Below are positions 35,186 through 44,311 of a stretch of 64,000 nucleotides of DNA, in pieces. The notes under the pieces are model-generated. The model was given only the letters and a program-made list of their open reading frames with translations, did not search any database and was not told the origin of the DNA. The stretch lies in the NCBI RefSeq assembly GCF_001719165.1, contig NZ_CP017057.1:3094501-3158500 (forward strand), given 5' to 3'. The translations under genes were made by a program, and so were the position numbers. Positions within the stretch are counted from its first letter, which is position 1. Every line of letters begins with the position of its first letter. The stretch is from Erythrobacter litoralis (GTDB lineage Bacteria; Pseudomonadota; Alphaproteobacteria; Sphingomonadales; Sphingomonadaceae).

Positions 35186-37924
35186 TCAGCTCCCCTGTTG
35201 GTGGATGATGTCCTGACCGAGAATCGCGTGCCAGGTTCCGGCCACCCTTTGCCGCGCCTCGGCAAGGGCGCGCAAGAGGCTGGCATAATCCGACTGCCTG
35301 CACGCCTGCGCCAGGGCGCGGGCGGCGAGCGGGGGCGGCTCGTTCCCGCCCGGGGCGAGCAGGCGTCCGGCGACCAGCATGCGGGTCATGAGGTCGTAAT
35401 CCTCGTGAAAGCCCTGCGGCAGCAGACCAGCGGCGACCAGCGCCGGGATCGTCCTGCCAAGATCGGCGGCAAAGGCGGCCGGATGCGCCTCGGCCAGCGC
35501 TCTTCCGCCGCGCAGCTGGAGGTAGTGGACGAGGAATTCGAAATCGACCAGTCCGCCGCGCTGCAGCTTGACGTCAAGCTCGCCTCCGGGCGTCTTGTGG
35601 AGCGCCATGGTGTCGCGCATCTCGAGCACCGATTCGCGCAGGTCCTCCGCATCGCGCGGGCGGAACAGGACGTCGGCGATGAGCGCCTCGACCTCCTTGC
35701 GCGCTTCCTCCGAGCCGACCAGAACCCGCGCGCGGGCCAGCGCCATGTGCTCCCACGTCCAGGCCGCCTCGCGCTGATACTTGGCGAAGGCCTCGCAGCT
35801 CACCGCAAGCGGGCCCTGCGCGCCCTGCGGCCTCAATCGCGTATCGATCTCGTAAAGCGCGCCCTCTGCCGTGGGCACGGACAGCGCCGCGCTCAACCGG
35901 CTTGCGAGGCGGTTGAAGTAATGCGTCGCGCCCAGAGGTCGCTTGCCGTCCGATTGCGAGGCGAAATCGCCGGTGAACAGGTAGACGATGTCGAGATCGG
36001 AGGCATGGGTCAGCGCCCCGCCTCCGAACCGGCCGAGCCCCAGCACGAGCAGTTCGCTGCCTTCGATCCGGCCATGCGCGCCGGCGAATTCCTCAGCCGT
36101 CGCTTCGTGGGCGAGCCGCAGGGCGGCCTCGGCAGTGCGCGAAAGCGAGGCGGCGACATCGAGCGGGTCGGCCCGTCCCTCGATCAGCTCCACGCCGAGA
36201 GCGAAGCGCACCTCGCCCGTCACGACCCGGATCGCGTCCAGCAACGCCTCGTAATCCTCGCGCGCGGCGGCGGCCTTGATGCGGCCCATGATCGCCTCGA
36301 GAGCGCGCGGCAGGCGCGGCGCATCGCGGTCGAGCAATATGTCGAGCAGTTCGGGACGCCGGGCAAGCTCGTCGGCGAGGACCGGGGCGAGAGTGAGCGC
36401 GGAGATCAGCCGGTGGAGCAGGTCGGGCCGCGCCTTGAGCAGGTGGAACAGGTTGATCGCCGAACTCGCCCGATCGAGCACGCTTTCCCAGCGCACCAGC
36501 GCGCGCTCGGGGTCGTCGGCATCGAGGAAGGCTTCGGCGAGCGTCGGCGCGATGGCCTCGAAGGCGGCGAGCGCCTGCGGCGTGCGCAGGCTCTGATAGC
36601 GTCCGTCGCGCCAGTCCTCCATCCGCTGCGCAAGCTGGGCGGCGCGCGCGGTGCGTGCGCCGGGATCGCCCGCGGGCTCGGCAGCGGGGGTGGGAGGCGG
36701 AGCGGGGGGATCGACCGGCAATTCCTCGCGGATCAGCGCATCGTAGATCGCTCCCGTCCGCGTGGTCAGCCCCTCCAGTTCCGCGATCAGCGCCGCGCCG
36801 TCCGAAAGCCCATCGAGCCGCGCCACCGAATCGAGCGCCTCGGCGCTCTCGGGCAGCGCATGGGTCTGGCGGTCGTTGACCATCTGCAGGCGGTGCTCGA
36901 TCTCGCGCAGCCGGTCATACCCCTCGCCCAGCACCCGCGCATCCCGGGGCGAGACGTGGCCGGCCGCGGCCAGCGCATCGAGCGCCTCGCGCGTGCCGCG
37001 CACCCTCAGCGAAGGATCGCGCCCGCCATGGATGAGCTGCAGGGTCTGGGCGTAGAACTCGATCTCGCGGATGCCGCCGCGACCGCGCTTCACGTCGAAA
37101 CCGGGGCCGGGCCGGGGCGCGCCCTCGTATTCCTCGCGGATGCGCTTGGTAAGGCGGCGGATTTCCGCGACCGCGCCGAAATCGAGATGGCGCCGCCAGA
37201 CGAAGGGGCGGGTGGCGGCGAGGAATTCCTCGCCCAGTTCGATATCGCCCGCAGCGGGCCGCGCCCGGACGAAGGCGGCGCGCTCCCATGCCAGCGCCTG
37301 CCCCTGATAATGGGCGAGTGCGGAGGCGATCGGCACGGCGGGCGGGCTGATCTCGCTTGCCGGCCTGAGCCGCAGATCGACCCGCATGACATAGCCCTGC
37401 GCCGTCGTTTCGGACAGCAGCCGCACGATCCGCCGCGCGTAACGCTGCGCCGCCTCGCCCGGATCGTCCTTTTCGCGCCGCGGGAGCCGGTCGGGATCGA
37501 ACAGCAGGATCGGGTCGATGTCGGAGGAATAATTGAGCTCGCCCGCCCCCTGCTTGCCAAGAGCCAGCGCGACGAAGCCGTCGCTCGATTCCCCGCCCGT
37601 GCGTTCGCGGATCGCGGTGCGGATCGCGCGGTCGAGTGCACGGTCGGCGAAAGCGGTCAGTTCGCCCGTCACTCGGATCAGGGCAAACGCCCCGGCAAGA
37701 TCCCCGATGCCAAGCGCGGTCGCAAGCCCGAGCCGTTCGCGCCGCAGGGCGGCTTCCGGCTCCTCGCCCTCCCCGCGCGCCTTCGCCCATGCGATCGCCG
37801 CCTCGCCTTCACCGGCAGCAAGCAGTTCGGCAAGCTCCGGCTGCCGATCTAGCGAGCGCGCGAGGAACGGCGCATGGGCGCGCGCCCGCTCGATCGCTCC
37901 GGTCCAGTCGGGACGGTCTGACAT
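35186..37924 (-). CDS. glnE: Glutamine synthetase adenylyltransferase/deadenylylase
   Basis: This 912-residue bifunctional enzyme adenylylates and deadenylylates glutamine synthetase in response to nitrogen state. It has two nucleotidyltransferase halves: one at about residue 150 (GELNYSSDIDPILLFD) and one near residue 640 (GGGALTHASDLDIVYLF), both with the G-x-S-x-D-x-D metal motif. The ATG at 37924 (MSDRPDW) is chosen; an earlier in-frame start lacks conserved sequence. Its presence with gltBD suggests nitrogen-assimilation control is standard. Confidence 0.95.
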   Translation of the reverse strand: MSDRPDWTGAIERARAHAPFLARSLDRQPELAELLAAGEGEAAIAWAKARGEGEEPEAALRRERLGLATALGIGDLAGAFALIRVTGELTAFADRALDRAIRTAIRERTGGESSDGFVALALGKQGAGELNYSSDIDPILLFDPDRLPRREKDDPGEAAQRYARRIVRLLSETTAQGYVMRVDLRLRPASEISPPAVPIASALAHYQGQALAWERAAFVRARPAAGDIELGEEFLAATRPFVWRRHLDFGAVAEIRRLTKRIREEYEGAPRPGPGFDVKRGRGGIREIEFYAQTLQLIHGGRDPSLRVRGTREALDALAAAGHVSPRDARVLGEGYDRLREIEHRLQMVNDRQTHALPESAEALDSVARLDGLSDGAALIAELEGLTTRTGAIYDALIREELPVDPPAPPPTPAAEPAGDPGARTARAAQLAQRMEDWRDGRYQSLRTPQALAAFEAIAPTLAEAFLDADDPERALVRWESVLDRASSAINLFHLLKARPDLLHRLISALTLAPVLADELARRPELLDILLDRDAPRLPRALEAIMGRIKAAAAREDYEALLDAIRVVTGEVRFALGVELIEGRADPLDVAASLSRTAEAALRLAHEATAEEFAGAHGRIEGSELLVLGLGRFGGGALTHASDLDIVYLFTGDFASQSDGKRPLGATHYFNRLASRLSAALSVPTAEGALYEIDTRLRPQGAQGPLAVSCEAFAKYQREAAWTWEHMALARARVLVGSEEARKEVEALIADVLFRPRDAEDLRESVLEMRDTMALHKTPGGELDVKLQRGGLVDFEFLVHYLQLRGGRALAEAHPAAFAADLGRTIPALVAAGLLPQGFHEDYDLMTRMLVAGRLLAPGGNEPPPLAARALAQACRQSDYASLLRALAEARQRVAGTWHAILGQDIIHQQGS

Positions 37925-38037
37925 GGCTTCCTCTTGGGCTGCTCGCGCGGCTCTCGCAAGCATGCACCCGCTTGCCGATCCCGCGGGGCTCTGCAAGAGA
38001 AGCCGCATTCACGGGGAACGTAAGGATCTTGAAGGAC

Positions 38038-39744
38038 ATGAGACGATCTTTCGCGCTGCGAGCCGCCGCTCTTGCCGGGGCGCTGATGCTGGGAGCATGC
38101 GACGCCGCCTTTCCGGGTATGGAATCCGCCGAGGCCGAGCTGGACATTCCCGAAGTCGAACCGGGCGACATCTCCCAAGAGACGATGAAGACGGTCACGA
38201 AGACGCTGTCGCAGGACAGTTTCGAAGGCCGCATGCCCGGCACCGAGGGCGAGGAAAAGACCGTCGCCTATCTCACCGAACGCTTCGCGGCGGCGGGGCT
38301 TCGGCCCGGCAATGGCGACAGCTGGGTGCAGGAAGTCCCGCTGGTCGAGATAACGGGAAAGAACTACGCCCCGCTCACGATCACGGGTGGCGGTCCCGGC
38401 CTCGGCTTCGACTATGGCAGCGAATGGGTCGGCGTGACCTATCGCGAGGACGGGACGACACGGCTCGAGGACAGCGAACTCGTCTTTGTCGGATACGGCA
38501 TCAACGCGCCCGAGCGCGGCTGGAACGATTATGAAGGCGTCGATGTCACCGGCAAGACCGTTGTCATCCTCGTCAACGACCCCGACTGGGAGACCCCGGG
38601 GCTCACCGGCACTTTCGGCGGCAAGGCGATGACCTATTACGGGCGCTGGACCTACAAGTACGAAGAGGCCGCAAGGCAGGGCGCGGCGGGCGCGCTGATC
38701 GTCCACCAGACCGAACCGGCGAGCTATGGCTGGAACGTCGTCGAAAGCTCGTGGTCAGGCCCGCAGGCCTATGCCAGGCGGGGCGAGAATGCGCCGCCGC
38801 TCACCAGGGTCAATGGCTGGATCCAGCAGGATGTCGCGCGCGAGATCATGGCCGCCGCGGGTCAGGACCTCGATGCGCTCAGCGAGGCCGCGAAGTCCGA
38901 GGATTTCAAGGCCGTGCCGCTCGGTCTCAAGGCCTCAACGAGCTTCGAAAACGATTTCCGCAATTTCGTCAGCCGCAATGTCATCGGTATCCTGCCGGGC
39001 AGCGAGGCGCCTGACGAATATGTCATCCACACCGCGCACTGGGACCATCTCGGCCGGTGCAAACCCGCGCCCGACGGGGACGACATCTGCAATGGCGCGG
39101 TCGACAACGCCACCGGCACGGCCGCACTGGTTGCGCTTGCCGAAGCGCATGCCAAGGCAGGCGCGCCGCGCCGCAGCCTTGTCTTCCTTGCGGTGACGGC
39201 CGAGGAATCGGGCCTGCTCGGGGCGGATTACTATGCCGCGAACCCGGTCTTCCCGCTCGCGCAGACCGTGGGGGGCATCAACATGGACGCCTTCGACATG
39301 GCCGGGCCCGCGCGCGACGTCACGGTCGTCGGGCCGGGCAAGTCGCAGCTCGACGCCTTTCTCGAGGCGGGTCTGGTCGCCGACGGGCGCGTCGCGACCC
39401 CGAACCCGAGCCCCGAGGCGGGCTATTACTACCGGTCCGACCATTTCGCCTTCGCCAAGCGCGGGGTGCCGATGCTCTATGTCGATGGCGGGCAGGACCT
39501 GATCGAGGGCGGTCGCGAGGCTGGCAAGGCGATCGCCGAGGATTACCGCGCCAATCGCTATCACGGTCCCAAGGACGAATATGACGAGAACTGGGACTGG
39601 TCGGGCGTGATGGCCGATCTCCAGCTGTTCTACCGGATCGGCCGGGCGATGGCGACGAGCACGAGCTGGCCGAACTGGAACGAGGGCGACGAGTTCCGCG
39701 GCATTCGCGACCAGAGCTGCGCCGCTTCCGACGCGGGCTGCTGA
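38038..39744 (+). CDS. M28-family metallopeptidase, lipoprotein
   Basis: This 568-residue exported aminopeptidase-type protein has signal MRRSFALRAAALAGALMLGAC (lipobox LGAC). The zinc ligands are in HTAHWDHLG, NGAVDNATG, TAEESGLLG, NMDAFDM and YYRSDHFAFAKRGVP, all as in M28 enzymes. A PA-like insert (residues 130-260) sits between signal and catalytic domain. It should release N-terminal residues of peptides in the periplasm or on the outer membrane. It is divergent from glnE and precedes the agmatine deiminase by 18 bp. Confidence 0.92.
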   Translation: MRRSFALRAAALAGALMLGACDAAFPGMESAEAELDIPEVEPGDISQETMKTVTKTLSQDSFEGRMPGTEGEEKTVAYLTERFAAAGLRPGNGDSWVQEVPLVEITGKNYAPLTITGGGPGLGFDYGSEWVGVTYREDGTTRLEDSELVFVGYGINAPERGWNDYEGVDVTGKTVVILVNDPDWETPGLTGTFGGKAMTYYGRWTYKYEEAARQGAAGALIVHQTEPASYGWNVVESSWSGPQAYARRGENAPPLTRVNGWIQQDVAREIMAAAGQDLDALSEAAKSEDFKAVPLGLKASTSFENDFRNFVSRNVIGILPGSEAPDEYVIHTAHWDHLGRCKPAPDGDDICNGAVDNATGTAALVALAEAHAKAGAPRRSLVFLAVTAEESGLLGADYYAANPVFPLAQTVGGINMDAFDMAGPARDVTVVGPGKSQLDAFLEAGLVADGRVATPNPSPEAGYYYRSDHFAFAKRGVPMLYVDGGQDLIEGGREAGKAIAEDYRANRYHGPKDEYDENWDWSGVMADLQLFYRIGRAMATSTSWPNWNEGDEFRGIRDQSCAASDAGC

Positions 39745-39762
39745 GCGAGGGGGAGAGCCGCC

Positions 39763-40743
39763 ATGGCCGCGACGATGCCGCCCGAATGGGCGAAGCAGGA
39801 CTGGCTGTGGATCGGCTTTCCCCATCTCGCCGAGGAATGGCCCGGCTTTCTCGCGCCCGCACAGGAGCAGATCGCGGCCTTCGCCAATGCGGTGGCGGAG
39901 AGCGGGCAGCAGGTCCGCCTGCTGGTCCGCGACGATGCGAACGAGGCCCGCGCCCGCACCCTGACGAGCGATGCCGTGACGCTAGAGCGGCGGACCTATG
40001 GCGATGTCTGGCTGCGGGATACCGGCCCGCTGGTGGTGATGGACAAGGTCGAACGGCGCGCAATCCGCTTCGCCTTCAACGGCTGGGGCGGGAAATACGA
40101 GATGCCGGGCGATGAAAGCGTCGGAGAGACGATCGCGCGCGATGCCGGGCTATCCGTCAGCCATTCGCCGATGATACTCGAAGGCGGCGCGGTCGATACC
40201 GACGGCACGGGCCTCTGCGTGACGACCGAGCAATGCCTGCTCAACCCCAACCGCAACCCTTCCATGAGCCGCGCGGCCATAGAGGAAGAACTCGCCGCCC
40301 GGCTCGGCTTTACCCGAGTGGTCTGGCTCGGCGAAGGATTGGTGAACGACCACACCGACGGCCATGTCGACAATCTTGCGCGCTTCGTCGGCGAAAACCG
40401 GCTCGTCGTGCCCGAACCGGCGGGCCGGGACGACCCCAATGCCGCGATCTACGATGACGCCGCCAACCGCGCGGCCGGGGCCGGGATCGAGGTCGTTCGC
40501 ATCCCCTCGCCCGGCCGGATCGAGCGGGAAGGCAGGATCGAGCCCGCAAGCTATGTCAATTTCGCGATCACCTCGAACCTTGTCGTCGTGCCGGTTTTCG
40601 GGTCGCCGAACGACGATGCCGGGGTTGAAGCAATCGCCGCGCTGTTCCCGGACCGCAAGACCGTCGGCCTTCGCGCCGATGCCGTTCTGGCCGGAGGCGG
40701 AGGCTTTCACTGCGCCAGCCAGCAGATGCCCGCGGCCCCTTAA
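39763..40743 (+). CDS. aguA: Agmatine deiminase
   Basis: This 326-residue enzyme converts agmatine to N-carbamoylputrescine. It has MPPEWAKQDWLWIGFP at the start, GDVWLRDTGPLVV with the substrate-binding Asp, NDHTDGHVDNLARF with catalytic His/Asp, and the nucleophile Cys317 in GGFHCASQQ. All three active-site elements are present. The ribosome-binding site GAGGGGGAG precedes ATG 39763. Its paralogue at 1-148 has a Tat signal, so cytosolic and exported deiminases coexist. Confidence 0.93.
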   Translation: MAATMPPEWAKQDWLWIGFPHLAEEWPGFLAPAQEQIAAFANAVAESGQQVRLLVRDDANEARARTLTSDAVTLERRTYGDVWLRDTGPLVVMDKVERRAIRFAFNGWGGKYEMPGDESVGETIARDAGLSVSHSPMILEGGAVDTDGTGLCVTTEQCLLNPNRNPSMSRAAIEEELAARLGFTRVVWLGEGLVNDHTDGHVDNLARFVGENRLVVPEPAGRDDPNAAIYDDAANRAAGAGIEVVRIPSPGRIEREGRIEPASYVNFAITSNLVVVPVFGSPNDDAGVEAIAALFPDRKTVGLRADAVLAGGGGFHCASQQMPAAP

Positions 40744-40778
40744 CGCTTCGTTAGGGTTTGGCGCGGAAACTGGCGTGC

Positions 40779-40913
40779 ATGAGCAGAGCCATCGCCCTCA
40801 CCGCCGCTACCCGGGCGCAGATCGCGCTCCGGCACGAAGCGATCCTGCGCACGGCGATCGTCACCGCGACCGCACTCGCGCTGATCCTCGCGGGCCAGCC
40901 GCTTCCCTTCTAG
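40779..40913 (+). CDS. Possible 44-residue single-span membrane protein
   Basis: This short frame encodes MSRAIALTAATRAQIALRHE then a hydrophobic stretch (TAIVTATALALILAG) and QPLPF. It lies between aguA and thrS, with its stop 7 bp before the thrS stop (convergent). Its ribosome-binding site is weak (GCGCGGAA). A Sec-type anchor is plausible. Without homologues, it remains a candidate only. Confidence 0.35.
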   Translation: MSRAIALTAATRAQIALRHEAILRTAIVTATALALILAGQPLPF

Positions 40914-40919
40914 ACCTGC

Positions 40920-42917
40920 TTACGCGAGATCAGGCGGGGTCGCCGCCTCGCCGATCAGCGCAATAGCTTCGTCCAGGGACAGGACGCGCTGCTCCTTCTC
41001 GCCGAGAATGCGCATCGCAACCGTGCCTTCCTCCGCCTCGCGCTTGCCCACCACCAGCAGGTAGGGGACCTTGGCAAGCGAGTGTTCGCGCACCTTGTAA
41101 TTGATCTTCTCGTTGCGAAGGTCGCTATCTACGCGCAGCCCCGCCGCGGCCAGTTTCGCCGTGGCCTCCTTCGCATAGTCATCGGCATCGGAAACGATGG
41201 TGGCGACCACCGCCTGAACCGGCGCGAGCCATGCGGGAAGCCGCCCTGCGAAATGTTCGATCAATATGCCGATGAAGCGTTCGTAGGAGCCGAAGATCGC
41301 GCGGTGCAGCATGACCGGGCGGTGCTTTTCGCCGTCCTCGCCGACATAGCTCGCATCGAGCCTTTCCGGCAGGACGCGGTCGGACTGGATCGTGCCGACC
41401 TGCCAGGTGCGCCCGATCGCATCGGTCAGGTGCCATTCGAGCTTGGGCGCGTAGAATGCGCCCTCGCCCGGCAATTCCTCCCAGCCGAATTCGTCATTCG
41501 CCATGCCCGCTTTGGCCACCGCGTAGCGCAATTCCTGCTCGGCCTTGTCCCAGTCCGCATCCGAGCCGTAGCGCTGCTCGGGCCGGGTCGCGAGCTTGAT
41601 TTCATAAGTGAAGCCGAAATGCTGGTAGACGCTGTCGGCAAGCTCGCAGAACTTGCGCACTTCCTCGACCACCTGGCTTTCCGTGCAGAAGATATGCGCG
41701 TCGTCCTGCGTGAACTGGCGCACGCGCATCAGGCCGTGGAGCGCGCCGTGCGGTTCGTTGCGGTGGCAGCAGCCCATTTCGCCCAGCCGGATCGGCAGGT
41801 CGCGGTATGAGGTGATGCCCTGCTTGAAGACCAGCACGTGCGCCGGGCAGTTCATCGGCTTCAGCGCCATCCAGTCGGCGTCCTTCGAGATCAGCTCGGC
41901 GCCTTCCTCGGTGTTCGGGACCTCGTCGGGGATGACGAACATGTTCTCGCGATACTTGCCCCAATGGCCGGACTGCTCCCACTGGCGCGCGTCCATCACC
42001 TGCGGCGTCTTGATCTCGCGATATCCGCCCGCATCCATGCGGCGACGCATGTAAGCCTCGAGCTCGCGCCAGATGCGATAGCCCTTGGGGTGCCAGAAGA
42101 CGCTGCCATGCGCCTCTTCCTGCAGGTGGAAGAGGTCCATCTCGCGCCCCAGCTTGCGGTGGTCGCGCTTGGCGGCTTCCTCCAGACGGGTGAGGTGGGC
42201 GTTCAGTTGCTTCTTGTTGAGCCAGCCGGTGCCGTAGATCCGCGTCAGCTGCGCGTTCTTCTGATCGCCGCGCCAATAGGCCCCGGCGACGCGCATCAGC
42301 TTGAATGCCTGCGGATCGAGCTTGCCGGTGCTTTCGAGATGCGGGCCGCGGCACATGTCGAGCCAGTCGTCACCCGACCAATAGACCGTCAGTTCCTCGT
42401 TCTCGGGCAGTTCCTTCGCCCATTCGGCCTTGAAGGTCTCGCCCTCGCTTTCCCATTTCGCGATCAGCTGCTCGCGGCTCCAAACCTCGCGGCGCAGCGG
42501 CTTGTCAGCCCTGATGATCTCGCGCATCTTCTCCTCGATGGCGGGCAGGTCGTCCATCGAGAAAGGCTCGCGGTTTTCGGGCGCCTTCACGTCGTAATAG
42601 AAGCCGTCGTCGGTGGCGGGGCCGAAGGTGATCTGCGTGCCCGGATAAAGGGCCTGCACCGCCTCGGCGAGGATGTGGGCATAATCGTGCCGGACGAGTT
42701 CGAGCGCTTCGGCCTCGTCCCTTGCGGTGATGAGCGCGAGTTCGGCATCGCTATCGAAGGGGCGGCAAAGATCGCGCACCTCGCCGTTCACCTTCGCGGC
42801 GAGAGCAGCCTTGGCGAGGCCCGGTCCGATCGCGGCAGCGACATCGGCGGGGGTCGAGCCCGGCGCCATTTCGCGCACCGATCCGTCGGGAAGGCTGATC
42901 TTGAGCAGTTCGGTCAT
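40920..42917 (-). CDS. thrS: Threonyl-tRNA synthetase
   Basis: This 665-residue class-II synthetase charges tRNA-Thr. The N-terminal TGS domain ([20 protein letters not shown]) and editing domain ([16 protein letters not shown], a zinc HxxxH type) are followed by the catalytic core with [22 protein letters not shown] and the motif-3-like end. The start at 42917 gives the canonical length. A GC hairpin (43021-43039) lies about 100 bp upstream. Confidence 0.97.
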   Translation of the reverse strand: MTELLKISLPDGSVREMAPGSTPADVAAAIGPGLAKAALAAKVNGEVRDLCRPFDSDAELALITARDEAEALELVRHDYAHILAEAVQALYPGTQITFGPATDDGFYYDVKAPENREPFSMDDLPAIEEKMREIIRADKPLRREVWSREQLIAKWESEGETFKAEWAKELPENEELTVYWSGDDWLDMCRGPHLESTGKLDPQAFKLMRVAGAYWRGDQKNAQLTRIYGTGWLNKKQLNAHLTRLEEAAKRDHRKLGREMDLFHLQEEAHGSVFWHPKGYRIWRELEAYMRRRMDAGGYREIKTPQVMDARQWEQSGHWGKYRENMFVIPDEVPNTEEGAELISKDADWMALKPMNCPAHVLVFKQGITSYRDLPIRLGEMGCCHRNEPHGALHGLMRVRQFTQDDAHIFCTESQVVEEVRKFCELADSVYQHFGFTYEIKLATRPEQRYGSDADWDKAEQELRYAVAKAGMANDEFGWEELPGEGAFYAPKLEWHLTDAIGRTWQVGTIQSDRVLPERLDASYVGEDGEKHRPVMLHRAIFGSYERFIGILIEHFAGRLPAWLAPVQAVVATIVSDADDYAKEATAKLAAAGLRVDSDLRNEKINYKVREHSLAKVPYLLVVGKREAEEGTVAMRILGEKEQRVLSLDEAIALIGEAATPPDLA

Positions 42918-43020
42918 TTGTCTCGCAGTCCGTCTTACTTGGGGTGCGCCCTGCCACAAGCGGACGCGCACCGGAAGAGCGGTGTTGCCTTGGAATGGCC
43001 GATTTCGGGAGGACACCGCA

Positions 43021-43039
43021 CCGCCCGTCGGCCGGGCGG
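43021..43039. other. GC hairpin in thrS leader region
   Basis: CCGCCCG - TCGGC - CGGGCGG, perfect 7-bp arms, with no T-run. It may fold in the thrS mRNA leader; function unknown. Confidence 0.3.
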
Positions 43040-43208
43040 CGGAGCCTGTCGCTAATGCGCGAGAGCCCGCCCCCGGAAACCGGAGGTGGTAGTCGTCATG
43101 GGGCTGGTCAGCGCTCGTGCCATGGGGGGGAGATAATCTCCCAACAGGCGATTGTCACGCGCAAGTTGATCAAAGTCAGCCGGCGAGAGGCAAGCTCGCG
43201 CTCCTTTG

Positions 43209-43258
43209 TGGAAAGGTTGCTTGACATTGTCCGCAGAAAATGACAAGTGTGCTTTCCA
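43209..43258. promoter_or_regulatory. 50-bp imperfect dyad upstream of membrane-protein/XRE operon
   Basis: TGGAAAG (43209-43215) pairs perfectly with CTTTCCA (43252-43258). Inside, CTTG-A-CAT (43220-43227) mirrors ATG-A-CAAG (43240-43247), and TTGTC (43227-43231) mirrors GACAA (43242-43246). 14 of 19 arm positions match. A TTGACA -35-like box (43221-43226) is inside. Another TTGTC (43274-43278) lies just before the first start codon. The whole looks like a multi-site operator, probably for the XRE regulator at 44116. Confidence 0.6.
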
Positions 43259-43281
43259 TAGTTGCAAGGGAGCTTGTCACC

Positions 43282-43467
43282 ATGTCCAACACCAGCACCA
43301 TCATCCCGGCCCTCGCATGGGCCTGCGTCATCATCCTCGTCGCCTTCGTCATGCAGTCGCAGGGGGTCAGCGATCCCGCCACCGCGGGCATCATCTTCGG
43401 CCTCACCGGCGCCGCCTGGGGCAGCCTCCAGTCCGACACGCCCTGCGGGCGTGGATGCCTCCAGTGA
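43282..43467 (+). CDS. Small membrane protein, first gene of XRE operon
   Basis: This 61-residue protein begins MSNTSTIIPALAWACVIILV, with a hydrophobic span (residues 7-25) and a second, Gly/Ala-rich one (residues 32-45), ending SDTPCGRGCLQ. AAGGGAG is the ribosome-binding site. Its 3' end overlaps the start of the next gene, pointing to coupled translation. I do not recognise a named family. Confidence 0.6.
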   Translation: MSNTSTIIPALAWACVIILVAFVMQSQGVSDPATAGIIFGLTGAAWGSLQSDTPCGRGCLQ

Positions 43468-44105
43468 ACGCCGCCTCCTCCCGGCCCGACAGCGATCCGC
43501 GCACGGGATTCCTGGGACGCGGACCCCATTTCTGGGCCGGGCTGTTCGTCGCCAGCTCGCTCGCGCTCGGCCTGCTCAGATGGACCGGCGCCATCGAGGG
43601 GCTGGAGATAGTGCTCGTCCTCGCGCTCGTCCCGCTCGCGCTCCTTGCCGCCGTGTTCCGCGCCGCCCAGCTTTCCGCGCGCAGCAAGGCCGAGGCCGGC
43701 TCGCGCGGACTCGCGCAGGCGCGCTATGTCAAGCGGACCGCGCTGTTCACCTCGCTCTACCTCGTCGCCGTCGCCTCGCTGTCGCTATTCGGCGATGAAA
43801 CGGGGCCGCAGGCGGTCCGCGTCCTGCTCGCGCTGCTGCCCGGCCTTGCCATCATCGGCGTGTTCTGGGCGATCGGGCGGCTGATGGTCGAAGAAGAGGA
43901 CGAATTCTTAGCGATGCTGACCGTGCGACAGTCGCTTGTCGCAACCGCCGTCGCGCTCAGCGCCGCCTCGGTCTGGGGCTTTCTCGAAAGCGCCGACCTC
44001 GTCCCCCATCTCGACGCATGGTGGGTCGCGGTGGCGTGGTTCTTCGGCCTCTTCGTCGGCGCGGCCTTCAATCGCGTGCAGCACGGCACGTGGGGCAGCG
44101 CCTAG
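43455..44105 (+). CDS. Polytopic membrane protein, partner of small XRE regulator
   Basis: This 216-residue protein has about five to six hydrophobic segments (near residues 25-40, 48-65, 100-115, 122-142, 168-185 and 190-210) with a Lys/Arg-rich loop between. Two starts fit: ATG 43455, overlapping the previous gene by 13 bp, or GTG 43464, a 4-bp overlap. Such proteins paired with a short XRE regulator occur widely; they may sense membrane state or act as an export component. Function is unknown. Confidence 0.65.
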   Translation: MPPVNAASSRPDSDPRTGFLGRGPHFWAGLFVASSLALGLLRWTGAIEGLEIVLVLALVPLALLAAVFRAAQLSARSKAEAGSRGLAQARYVKRTALFTSLYLVAVASLSLFGDETGPQAVRVLLALLPGLAIIGVFWAIGRLMVEEEDEFLAMLTVRQSLVATAVALSAASVWGFLESADLVPHLDAWWVAVAWFFGLFVGAAFNRVQHGTWGSA

Positions 44106-44115
44106 GGGGCCGCGC

Positions 44116-44307
44116 GTGAAGAACCGTCTGAAAGTGCTGCGCGCGGAACGCGACTGGTCGCAGCAGGATCTCGCCGACCGATTGGAGGTCAGCCGCCAGA
44201 GCGTCAACGCGATCGAGAAGGGCCGCTACGACCCCTCGCTCCCCCTCGCCTTCCGCATCGCCGAAGTGTTCGGGATGCGGATCGAGGAGATCTTCAGCCG
44301 CGACTAG
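44116..44307 (+). CDS. Short XRE-family helix-turn-helix regulator
   Basis: This 63-residue protein is just an HTH_3-type DNA-binding domain: VKNRLKVLRAERDWSQQDLA, with recognition helix SRQSVNAIEKGRYDPSLPLA. It starts at GTG 44116 behind AGGGGG, 10 bp after the membrane protein stop. It belongs to the YgzD-like group, usually co-transcribed with a membrane protein. It most likely binds the dyad upstream of the operon and represses its own genes. Confidence 0.88.
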   Translation: MKNRLKVLRAERDWSQQDLADRLEVSRQSVNAIEKGRYDPSLPLAFRIAEVFGMRIEEIFSRD

Positions 44308-44311
44308 CGGA

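Larger units (their letters stand above)
42918..43281. other. 364-bp non-coding gap between thrS and the small-membrane/XRE operon
   Basis: Besides the hairpin at 43021-43039 and the 50-bp dyad at 43209-43258, I see no gene. Short open frames cross it but none has conserved features. No T-box-like leader or tRNA-like fold is apparent before thrS. Confidence 0.5.

Noticed and set aside
34529..37852. A long plus-strand frame over glnE
   Set aside because: glnE has two nucleotidyltransferase motifs and normal length; the antisense frame is His/Arg-rich shadow sequence.
42918..43200. A T-box or riboswitch before thrS
   Set aside because: Only one GC hairpin is present; there is no T-box sequence and T-box leaders are not expected in alphaproteobacteria.
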